From: CAYQAJ01 sp964415245
Lineage (GTDB): Bacteria; Planctomycetota; Planctomycetia; Pirellulales; Pirellulaceae
Assembly (NCBI GenBank): GCA_964415245.1
Contig: CAYQAJ010000080.1
Location: forward strand, 1 to 18,704
Length of the DNA: 18,704 nt
Direction: 5' to 3'
Below the pieces are notes generated by a model. The model did not search any database. It was given only the letters and a program-made list of their open reading frames with translations, and was not told where the DNA came from. Position numbers and translations under genes: made by a program. Positions within the stretch are counted from its first letter, which is position 1. The number at the start of each line of letters is the position of its first letter. Shown piece by piece: positions 6,480 to 13,578 of this stretch.

Positions 6480-7367
6480 ATGCCAGCCCGGATCACCGTG
6501 CTCATTCCCTGCAAGAATGAGCAAAAGAACATCCGCCCCTGCATCGCGGCCGCCCGCAAGGTGGCCGACGAAGTGCTCGTCGCCGACTCCGGCTCGACCG
6601 ACGAAACGATGGCGATCGCTCGCGAGGAGGCGGCGCGCGTCATCGAGCGGGAGTTCGTCAACTACTCCGACTTCAAGAACTGGGCGATTCCCCAGGCCAA
6701 GCACGAGTGGGTGTTGATCGTCGACGCCGACGAGCGAGTGACCGACGAGCTGGCCGACGAGATTCGCCGCGTGCTGGAAAACCCGCCCGCCGATCGCGAC
6801 GGGTTCTGGATTCTGCGGCGCAGCTTCTTCATGGGCCACGAGATTCGGCACTGCGGCTGGAACACCGACGACGTGTTCCGCCTGATCCGCCGCGACAAGT
6901 GCCGCTACCGCGCCTGCCGCGTGCACGAGGAGATCGGCGTCGACCCCCGTCGCGCCGGCCGACTGAAGAACCGCCTGGTGCACTACACCTATTGGTCGTA
7001 CGACCAGTACTTCGACAAGTATTTGCGCTACACCAAGTGGGGCGCCCAGGACATGTGGGACAAGGGCCGCCGCACGAGTTGGTTCGGCCTGCTACTGCGG
7101 CCGTTTTTCCGCTTCCTGCAGCTTTACGTGCTCCGCGGCGGATTCCTCGACGGGCTGGCAGGCATCCAGGTGTGCATGTTGCAGGCGTACTTCGTGACGT
7201 TCGTCAAACAGGCCCGCCTGTGGGAAACCGAGCACGCCCTGCCCCAGCCCGACCCGGAGGCGGGCAGAGAATCGCGCCGAGTGTCGCAGTGCAACTCGCA
7301 CCAGGGTTCCGACCGAGAATCGGAAGCATCCTCGGCAATCTCACGCCGCACATCCGCGGCGGCGTGA
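6480..7367 (+). CDS. Family 2 glycosyltransferase, WaaE/KdtX-like (LPS core type)
   Basis: A 295-residue cytoplasmic glycosyltransferase of GT-A fold. It begins ITVLIPCKNEQKNI (5-18), with the nucleotide-sugar motif VLVADSGSTDET (32-43) and the metal-binding region WVLIVDADERV (77-87), where DAD is the DxD motif. The pattern ENPPADRDGFWILRRSFFMG, then HCGWNTDDVFRLIRR and the HYTYWSYDQYFDKYLRYTKWGA stretch, is that of the beta-1,4-glucosyltransferase WaaE group that modifies the LPS inner core. Hydrophobic segments near 200-245 (LLLRPFFRFLQLYVLRGG) suggest membrane association. The last ~35 residues are Ser- and Arg-rich, low in complexity and probably not conserved. The ATG at 6480 fits the family start. 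With lpxK and the FkbM gene upstream on the same strand it forms a cell-envelope glycan set. Confidence 0.88.
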   Translation: MPARITVLIPCKNEQKNIRPCIAAARKVADEVLVADSGSTDETMAIAREEAARVIEREFVNYSDFKNWAIPQAKHEWVLIVDADERVTDELADEIRRVLENPPADRDGFWILRRSFFMGHEIRHCGWNTDDVFRLIRRDKCRYRACRVHEEIGVDPRRAGRLKNRLVHYTYWSYDQYFDKYLRYTKWGAQDMWDKGRRTSWFGLLLRPFFRFLQLYVLRGGFLDGLAGIQVCMLQAYFVTFVKQARLWETEHALPQPDPEAGRESRRVSQCNSHQGSDRESEASSAISRRTSAAA

Positions 7368-7519
7368 ATTCACGGCGCCGCTGCTCTTCTCTGGGGAAGT
7401 CTTTGCGGCGAGAATCGACGCCCTTCACCGCCGGCCTTGCCGGGGTATCATGGACGACCCGGTCCGCGCCATCTCCCTATGGTAATCCCGGCGCGGACAT
7501 CGCCCCGTGAGCTCCGAGT

Positions 7520-9355
7520 ATGTCCGGACCTTCGTTCGACGTGCTGGTCGCCGCCAACTACGAGGACACTCGCGCCAATCTGTGTGCCTTTTTGCAGCAA
7601 GACGGCTATCGCGTGCTGAAGGCGGCGTCGATCGACGACGCGCTGGCGCACAGCGACTGGTCGAACGTGCTGGCCGTCGTGCTCGACGGCGGGTCCCTCG
7701 ACGCGACGCGCGGCGACAAACTATCGCGGATCGCCCAACGGGCGCCCGAGACCGCCATCGTCGTCGTGACCGCCGATTCGGAATTGCAGAGCGCCGTGGC
7801 GGCCCTGCGCGCGGGAGCGGACGATTGCCTCTCGATGCCGGTGAACGCCGACTCGCTCCGCGTTACCATGGCGCGCGTGCTTCGTCGGCGGCGACTGGTG
7901 ACGGAGATTCGGCAAAGTGCGGCGCGGCTCGCCTCGATTCTCGACACGGCCGTCGACGCCATCATCACCATCGACGAGCGGGGAATCGTGCAGTCGCTCA
8001 ACGCCGCGGCCATGCGCTTGTTCGGCTACGCGGAACGCGAGGTCGTGGGGCAGAACGTCAAGCTGCTCATGCCATCGCCCTATCGCGAAGAGCACGACGC
8101 CTTTATCCAGAATTACTTGCGGACCGGTGAAAAGAAGATCATCGGCATTGGACGCGAGGTGGTCGGATTGCGCAAGGATGATTCGCAATTCGCCATGGAC
8201 CTGGCGGTGAGCGAGGTGCGTCTGGGCGACCGGCGGCTGTTCACCGGTATCGTGCGCGACATCAGCGACCGCCGCCGCGCCGAGGCAGAGCTGCGGCTGC
8301 TCGAAACCGCCATCGACGTGCTTGCCGAAGGCGTGATGATCACGGACGCGCACCTCGATCCGCCGGGGCCACGCATTCTGTTCGTCAACCCCGCCATGAC
8401 GCGCATCACCGGCTATGCAGCCGACGAGCTTGTGGGTCGCACACCCCGCATTCTCCAGGGGCCGAACACGAGCCGCGCCGAGACAAAGAGGCTCCGCCAA
8501 CTACTGAGCCAGGGACAAACCTACGTGGGCCAGAACGTCAACTTTCGCAAGGACGGCAGTCCGTACGAAGTCGAGCTGCAAATCTCACCCGTCCGCGACG
8601 ATGCGGGCAGCATCGTCAGCTTTGTCTCCACGCACCGCGACATCAGCCAGCAAAAGCAGGCGGAAGAACGAGCACGGCAGGCGGAGCGGCTCGCCGCCAT
8701 CGGCCAAACCGTCGCGGGCCTGGCTCACGAAAGCCGCAACGCATTTCAGCGCAGCCAGGCATGCCTGGAGATGCTGGCGATGGAACTGGAAAACCGACCG
8801 GACGCCCTGGAGCTGGTCGAGCGAACGCAGAAGGCCCTCGACGACCTGCATCACCTGTACGAGGAGGTGCGCGATTACGCCGCCCCGATCGTTCTCGACC
8901 GTCAGGTGTGCGATTTAGCGCATGTGTGGCGCGACTCATGGTCGCACCTGCAGCACGCGCATGGTGAGAAGAGCGTGCAACTGCGCGAGGAGGCGGGCGG
9001 CGTCGGCCTCGCGTGCCATGTCGATTGGTTCGCCATGGGCCAGGTATTCCGCAATATCCTCGAAAACGCAATCGCCGCCTGTCCCGAGGAGGAGGGTCGC
9101 ATCGTCATCCGCTGTCGCGACGCGCGCTTCGTGGGGGAGAGTGCGGTGGAGCTGGCGATCCGCGACAACGGCCCGGGATTCGACCCGGCGAACCGGGCCA
9201 AGGTTTTCGAGCCGTTCTTCACCACGAAGGTCAAGGGGACCGGTCTTGGCATGGCGATTGCACGGCGGATTGTCGAAGCACACGGCGGCCAGATCACTCT
9301 GGGCGATAAAGGTCCCGGGGCGGAAGTGATTCTGACGCTGCCCCGTGGAGTGTAG
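7520..9355 (+). CDS. Sensor histidine kinase: degenerate receiver - FixL-like PAS - PAS - HisKA - HATPase
   Basis: A 611-residue soluble kinase without membrane segments. Residues 6-125 form a receiver-like domain that has D56 but lacks the N-terminal acidic pair (VLVAANYED) and the switch Lys (SMPVN), so it is probably a pseudo-receiver. The first PAS (about 133-250) is FixL-like: FGYAEREVVGQNVKLLMPSPYREEHD, then KKIIGIGREVVG. The His of EEHD (192) and the Arg of IGIGR (212) align with the heme ligand and the O2-contacting Arg of FixL. A second PAS spans about 260-380 (FVNPAMTRITGY, then VSTHRDIS). The phosphorylated His is H403 (GLAHESRN); the N box is NILENAI, G1 is DNGPGF, the F box is FEPFFTTK and G2 is GTGLGMAIARRI. 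It is followed after 72 bases by a receiver-ANTAR gene, its likely partner. The signal sensed is inferred. Confidence 0.9.
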   Translation: MSGPSFDVLVAANYEDTRANLCAFLQQDGYRVLKAASIDDALAHSDWSNVLAVVLDGGSLDATRGDKLSRIAQRAPETAIVVVTADSELQSAVAALRAGADDCLSMPVNADSLRVTMARVLRRRRLVTEIRQSAARLASILDTAVDAIITIDERGIVQSLNAAAMRLFGYAEREVVGQNVKLLMPSPYREEHDAFIQNYLRTGEKKIIGIGREVVGLRKDDSQFAMDLAVSEVRLGDRRLFTGIVRDISDRRRAEAELRLLETAIDVLAEGVMITDAHLDPPGPRILFVNPAMTRITGYAADELVGRTPRILQGPNTSRAETKRLRQLLSQGQTYVGQNVNFRKDGSPYEVELQISPVRDDAGSIVSFVSTHRDISQQKQAEERARQAERLAAIGQTVAGLAHESRNAFQRSQACLEMLAMELENRPDALELVERTQKALDDLHHLYEEVRDYAAPIVLDRQVCDLAHVWRDSWSHLQHAHGEKSVQLREEAGGVGLACHVDWFAMGQVFRNILENAIAACPEEEGRIVIRCRDARFVGESAVELAIRDNGPGFDPANRAKVFEPFFTTKVKGTGLGMAIARRIVEAHGGQITLGDKGPGAEVILTLPRGV

Positions 9356-9427
9356 CCCGCCGAGATTGGGCAAAGCGGGAACGTGCTGTGCCGCTAGATT
9401 CCCTGTCCCTGCGCATCGAGGTGCGCT

Positions 9428-10019
9428 ATGAGTGCGAAGCTGCGGTTGGCGGTTGCCGACGATGAGCCCGACATGCAAGAGTATTTCGAGAAGGTGCTAC
9501 GCCGCATGGGTCACGAAGTCGTATCGGTGGCCGAAAGCGGGCGCCAGCTTGTAGCGCATTGCGAGGCGCTCAAGCCCGACTTGGTAATCACCGACATCAA
9601 GATGCCCGACATGGACGGCATCGAGGCCGCTGCGCACATCTGTCGGAAGCGGCCCGTGCCGGTGATTCTCGTTTCGGCCTACCACGACCGCGAGCTGATC
9701 GAGCGTGCGGANNNNNNNNNNGTACCTGGTCAAGCCGATTAAGCAATCGGATCTCGAGCCCACGATCGCTCTGGCCGTGCGGCGTTTTGCGCAGTTCCAG
9801 GCCGTTCGCCAGGAGGCCGACGACCTGCGGCAAGCGCTGGAGGATCGCAAAGTGGTGGAACGCGCCAAGGGGATACTCATGAAGCGGGCTGGCCTCGAAG
9901 AGCAAGCCGCGTTCCAGCGCCTGCAACGGCTTGCGAGCGAGCGGAATCAGAAGATGGTGGAGATCGCTCGCATGATCCTGCTGGCCAACGAAGCGTTCGA
10001 GCCGCCCGGGAATTCGTAG
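9428..10019 (+). CDS. Response regulator with ANTAR RNA-binding domain (interrupted by a 10-N gap)
   Basis: The N-terminal receiver has D11-D12 (VADDEPD), phospho-acceptor D56 (VITDIKMPDMDG) and S83 in place of the usual Thr (LVSAYHD). After the N run the receiver resumes with YLVKPIKQSDLEP, containing the switch Lys. A coiled coil (FQAVRQEADDLRQALEDRK) leads into the ANTAR domain: VERAKGILMKRAGLEEQAAFQRLQRLA, with the AKGILM and AF-RLQR-A signature, and a C-terminal IARMILLANEAF. ANTAR proteins bind paired RNA stem-loops and prevent transcription termination. The 10 N shift the frame; the missing stretch must be a multiple of three if the gene is intact, and family comparison suggests about 15-21 bases. 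It follows the kinase gene and is very probably phosphorylated by it. Its RNA targets are not evident in the window. Confidence 0.88.
9712..9721. other. Assembly gap of 10 N inside the response regulator gene
   Basis: The run falls between the end of receiver strand 4 (ELIERA) and strand 5 (YLVKP). Ten bases break the frame, so the length is a placeholder and not a real frameshift. Confidence 0.9.
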
Positions 10020-10227
10020 CGGCCGGTTGTGTCGCGGTCTCCCGACCGCGACACGCCACGTCGAGGAATCTGCTCTTCCGCCGTTCTGCGCTAGCGCACC
10101 CCGAAAGTTGACGCGGGCGGCGCCAGCCACGATACTTGGCGCGTGTGCGACGGTTTTCGCGTAATCGCCGCCCAAGCAGGCGAAAGTACCGCCGCAACAG
10201 TACCCCCACGCATCGGGAGCGCTTACC
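10020..10227. other. Intergenic region upstream of the sulfatase
   Basis: This 208-base spacer begins with the strong hairpin at 10029-10054. The remainder shows no ORF with family resemblance and no clear promoter. Confidence 0.5.
10029..10054. terminator. Perfect 11-bp hairpin after the response regulator gene
   Basis: gtgtcgcggtc (10029-10039) and gaccgcgacac (10044-10054) are perfectly complementary around a TCCC loop. It begins ten bases after the stop codon of the receiver-ANTAR gene. There is no T-run, so if it terminates transcription it does so without the classic tail. The same core (tcccgaccgcgac) recurs at 11888-11900, so it may be a small dispersed repeat. Confidence 0.6.
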
Positions 10228-11772
10228 ATGCCGCGAAACCTGCCTTTCCTCGCACTTCTTGTCGCGGCATGTGTCGCTTCCACACTCATGCCGGGCTCGC
10301 TTGAGCGCGATTCGCGTCGCTGCCTTGCCGCCGATGAGGCGTCGCCCGTTAGTACAGCAAAGCGGCCCAACATCCTGTTCATCATGACCGACGACCAGGG
10401 TTATCCGCCCGTCGGCCGCAATGGGCATCCGTGGATTCGCACGCCGAACATCGACGAGCTGTACGACCAGAGCGTGCACTTCACGCGGTTTCTGGTCTGC
10501 CCCACGTGCTCGCCCACGCGCTCGGCCCTGATGACGGGCCGGCACCCGATGCGCAACGGCGTCACGCACACGATTCTCGAACGCGAACGACTCACGCTCG
10601 ACGCCGTCACGCTGCCACAGGTTTTGAAGCGGGCCGGATACACGACCGGCATTTTCGGCAAGTGGCACCTGGGCGACGAGGAGCCCTATCAGCCGCACAA
10701 TCGGGGCTTCGACGAAACGTTTATTCACGGAGCCGGCGGAATCGGCCAGACGTACAACTGCAGTTGCGCCGACGTGCCGGGCAACAAGTACTTCGACCCG
10801 GTGATTCGCCACAATGGCAGCTTTGTGAAGACCGAAGGTTTCTGCACCGACGTGTTCTTTACCGCCGCCCTGTCATGGATTCACCAGGTGAAGGACGGTG
10901 ATGCCCCGTTCTTCTGCTACCTCCCCACCAACGCGCCGCACGGACCGTTCACCGCTCCGTCCAGAAACCTGAAGCGATTCACCGACTTGGGCTTCGACCG
11001 CAATCACGCCGGCTTCTACGGCATGATCGAGAACATCGACGAGAACATGGCCCGACTCATGCAAAAGCTCGATGAGTGGCACTTGCGCGAGAACACGCTC
11101 GTGATCTTCCTGTCCGACAATGGCATGGCGGGCGAAGGATCGGGCCGACCGGACGAAGGGCTGGGCAATTTGCCCGACGGCACGCCGCTCCTCTGCTACA
11201 ACGCGGGCATGAAGGGGCTGAAGGTGAGCCCCGACGAAGGGGGAGTCCGCGTGCCGCTGTTTTTGTCGTGGAAGGGCCACATCGAGCCGGGCCGCGACAT
11301 CGACCGCGTGACGGCCCACATCGACATCTTTCCCACGATCGCCGCTTTGGCCGGGGCCGAACTGCCCGAGGGACAAGTCGAGGGACGCAGCCTGCTGCCG
11401 CTGGTCGAAAACGCGAACGCCGAGTGGCCCGACCGGTTTCTGTACACGCATGTCGGCCGCTGGGACACGGGCGAGAATCCCGACGACTACCAATGGAAAC
11501 GATTCGCCATTCGCAGCCAGCGCTACCGGTTCGTCAACAACGTCGCCCTGTTCGACATGGAGAACGACCCGGGCCAAACGAAAAACGTAATCGACGAGCA
11601 CCCGGACATCGTTAGCGAGATGCGCTCCGCCTACGACGCCTGGTGGAAAGAAACGCGCCCCATGATGGTGAACGAAGACGTGCCCATGTCGCCGACACGC
11701 CCGTACCACGAGCTCTACAAGAAGCAACTCGAAACCACGGGCATCCCCAAGTGGGAGCCGCCAGAGTTCTGA
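10228..11772 (+). CDS. Secreted sulfatase (arylsulfatase A type)
   Basis: A 514-residue alkaline-phosphatase-fold sulfatase that hydrolyses sulfate esters, probably on polysaccharides. The N-terminal PFLALLVAACVASTLM is a signal peptide, with cleavage near LAADEA (33-38). The metal site begins NILFIMTDDQG (48-58, D55 and D56). The signature CSPTRSALMTGRHP (94-107) carries the Cys to be converted to formylglycine (C94) and R98, so a formylglycine-generating enzyme must be encoded elsewhere. Further active-site segments are GKWHLG (K145, H147), NAPHGPF (H238) and LSDNGMAG (D297, N298), completing the metal ligands. The ATG at 10228 is the natural start for the signal peptide. Planctomycetes carry tens of such genes; the substrate cannot be told. 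It converges with the desaturase gene. Confidence 0.94.
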   Translation: MPRNLPFLALLVAACVASTLMPGSLERDSRRCLAADEASPVSTAKRPNILFIMTDDQGYPPVGRNGHPWIRTPNIDELYDQSVHFTRFLVCPTCSPTRSALMTGRHPMRNGVTHTILERERLTLDAVTLPQVLKRAGYTTGIFGKWHLGDEEPYQPHNRGFDETFIHGAGGIGQTYNCSCADVPGNKYFDPVIRHNGSFVKTEGFCTDVFFTAALSWIHQVKDGDAPFFCYLPTNAPHGPFTAPSRNLKRFTDLGFDRNHAGFYGMIENIDENMARLMQKLDEWHLRENTLVIFLSDNGMAGEGSGRPDEGLGNLPDGTPLLCYNAGMKGLKVSPDEGGVRVPLFLSWKGHIEPGRDIDRVTAHIDIFPTIAALAGAELPEGQVEGRSLLPLVENANAEWPDRFLYTHVGRWDTGENPDDYQWKRFAIRSQRYRFVNNVALFDMENDPGQTKNVIDEHPDIVSEMRSAYDAWWKETRPMMVNEDVPMSPTRPYHELYKKQLETTGIPKWEPPEF

Positions 11773-11802
11773 CGCGCTGCCGACGGTGAACCGCACCCCA
11801 AG

Positions 11803-11824
11803 CCCACGGACTGCCGTCCGTGGG
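11803..11824. terminator. Hairpin between convergent sulfatase and desaturase genes
   Basis: cccacggac (11803-11811) and gtccgtggg (11816-11824) form a perfect 9-bp stem with a TGCC loop. It lies midway between the two stop codons (11772 and 11832), where a bidirectional terminator would be expected. No T-tract follows on either strand. Confidence 0.6.
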
Positions 11825-11831
11825 TCCGGCG

Positions 11832-12716
11832 TCACCTCCCGCTCAACGCCGACTCCCGCGTGTCGCGCTTCCTGCTACGTGTCGGATTCCCGACCGCGAC
11901 GATCGGCATCGTCCTTCGTGAAACGACTTGTTTCCAGTCGATCTCCGGGGCGGCGTCGTCGAGGCGGTCGGCCAGGCGCTTCAATCGGCACGTCGGCACC
12001 GACGGGAACAGATGGTGCTCGAAGTGGTAGAACATGCCGTACGAGAGCCAGTTGATCCACCGGCCGCGCTGCGTGCGGGCCAGCAGGTCGTCGTGGTCGC
12101 ACCCGTGGTGAACGATCCACACGGCGAAGAAGCCGATGAACCATTCGCCGGCCAGCATCGCCGCCACGTGCCACCGTAGCGCCGACATTCCCGGCGTCGC
12201 CAGGGCCGCGGCGATCATCAGCGCGAGTGCTGCAATCTCGATGGCGATCCACCGGCATTTGGCTCGCGAAGCGAGTTGCCATGCCCGCGCGTGCAGGCGC
12301 ACCACGAACACCGGCCCTAGTAAGAGCGCCCGCCACCACGGTAATCGCGCTACCGAGCCCTCGGCGTCGCCGTCGCCCAGGCAGTGCCGATGGTGATGCA
12401 GGTGCGAGACCTGTACGGCGTGCATGCTCGCCAGCATGAGTGGGCTGAGCGCCATCAGCACCAAATCTTGCGCGACCCGCGGGATTCCCAACGAGTAGTG
12501 CTGGGCTCCGTGCGATTGGCGCAAGCCCGTGAGAAAAAAGAAAAACGAGCAGACGGCGCCGGCGGGAGTCCAGCCCGTGTGGTAGCAGACGAGCGAACCG
12601 ACGAGCCACGGCAGCGAGAGAGTCAGCTCCCAGGCCATCTCGGCAGGCGAAAGCGGCAACAAGTCGCGCCAAGGGACGGCGCGCAGCCGCGGATCGGTCG
12701 TGAATCGATCGCCCAT
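11832..12716 (-). CDS. Membrane fatty acid desaturase family protein
   Basis: A di-iron membrane enzyme of about 294 residues. The three His clusters are HGAQH (69-73), HLHHHRH (105-111) and FYHFEHHLFPSVP (229-241), which hold the two irons; an additional HHGCDHDD lies at 203-210. Hydrophobic segments flank them (LPWLVGSLVCY, AVCSFFFFLTGL, LVLMALSPLMLASM, IAIEIAALALMIAAALA, GEWFIGFFAVWIV). The substrate may be a fatty acyl chain or a related lipid or carotenoid; the family cannot be split further by eye. The ATG at 12716 (MGDRFTTDPRLRAVPWRDLLP) is taken as start, as the frame upstream to 12893 has no family resemblance. The last ~20 residues (VGNPTRSRKRDTRES...) are encoded by repeat-like sequence. 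Confidence 0.85.
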   Translation of the reverse strand: MGDRFTTDPRLRAVPWRDLLPLSPAEMAWELTLSLPWLVGSLVCYHTGWTPAGAVCSFFFFLTGLRQSHGAQHYSLGIPRVAQDLVLMALSPLMLASMHAVQVSHLHHHRHCLGDGDAEGSVARLPWWRALLLGPVFVVRLHARAWQLASRAKCRWIAIEIAALALMIAAALATPGMSALRWHVAAMLAGEWFIGFFAVWIVHHGCDHDDLLARTQRGRWINWLSYGMFYHFEHHLFPSVPTCRLKRLADRLDDAAPEIDWKQVVSRRTMPIVAVGNPTRSRKRDTRESALSGR

Positions 12717-12873
12717 GGGACTGGGGCAGCTTAAGCGGTTGGAGATCGCGAGACAGTGCCCACGCGCCGGATTCGTTTCCGGCACCGGCACGCGCTCTGG
12801 GCGAGTTAACCGCAGTCCGAGAGCCGCAATAACAAAGAGAGGCGAATTCTGAAGCGAATGCCGCCGTGGGGTA

Positions 12874-13443
12874 CTATCGCGGCGAGAAGGCAAGCTCTAC
12901 CGCAACGACCACGACGAGCGCGACCAATGTGATGTAGGCCATGCGCGGTGTCACGATGGAAGGATCGTCAATAAACTGCCTGATCGAACCGAGGCGGTGC
13001 CACAAGTAGAGACCGGCAACGATGGTGATCGCACCGAACGCCAGCATTGCGGCGAGCGGTGTGCCGGTGCGAAGCATGTCGCCGGCATCCCCGACCTGGC
13101 CCAGCGAGCCATCCGAGATGTACGCGCCGTTGGCGATGAGACAAAGGCCCGCGAAGAATTGAACGTCTTTGCGCAGTACGGGCACGCGCCGCGGAACAGC
13201 CGCGAACAGTGCGAGGGGCAGCAAACATCCAATCAGCGGTCCGAGCCACACGACAACGGCCGGATGCGGATTCGGCGAAACGTCGGTTCGCGAAATGGTG
13301 AGCGGATGCAGAACGACCCGTTCCACGCGCCCGCCCGTGGCAAGCGCCCCAACAATGTGCCCCACCTCGTGCAGCGCCATCATTGCCAGCCAGCTTAGGC
13401 CGACGAGCGAAGCGCAGAACGCAAACTGGTGGAATCGTTGCAA
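12874..13443 (-). CDS. Small M50-like (site-2 protease type) membrane metalloprotease homologue
   Basis: A 189-residue hydrophobic protein. The first helix contains the zinc motif MMALHEVGHIVGAL (21-34; H25, E26, H29), as in M50 intramembrane proteases. Later hydrophobic segments are VVVWLGPLIGCLLPLALFAAV, DVQFFAGLCLIANGAYI, LAAMLAFGAITIVAGLYLW and a C-terminal YITLVALVVVVAVELAF. The motif GQVGDAGDM (about 115-123) could provide the third zinc ligand (Asp), as DG or GD segments do in M50. The protein is short for a full protease and has no PDZ domain. The start at 13443 is TTG and without a strong ribosome site; an ATG at 13383 would cut the first helix, so the longer form is preferred. Its substrate is unknown. 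Confidence 0.7.
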   Translation of the reverse strand: MQRFHQFAFCASLVGLSWLAMMALHEVGHIVGALATGGRVERVVLHPLTISRTDVSPNPHPAVVVWLGPLIGCLLPLALFAAVPRRVPVLRKDVQFFAGLCLIANGAYISDGSLGQVGDAGDMLRTGTPLAAMLAFGAITIVAGLYLWHRLGSIRQFIDDPSIVTPRMAYITLVALVVVVAVELAFSPR

Positions 13444-13578
13444 GATCTGACCACGTGCGTTGGATTGTCAATGCGCGCAAGCGCAATCGCCAACAGTCAT
13501 GCGGCGACGACTCCAGCGGCAATACACCAAAGTTGGATTCGGTGAGGGTACGACGTGAAGGCGGCCGGGCGCGCGGCG

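Noticed and set aside
9428..9742. Stand-alone receiver protein ending shortly after the N run
   Set aside because: The stop appears only because the 10 N shift the frame; the other frame continues with receiver and ANTAR sequence.
10029..10054. Hairpin downstream of the ANTAR gene as its own RNA target
   Set aside because: ANTAR targets are two adjacent stem-loops with six-base loops; this has a single stem with a four-base loop, so it fits a terminator or repeat better.
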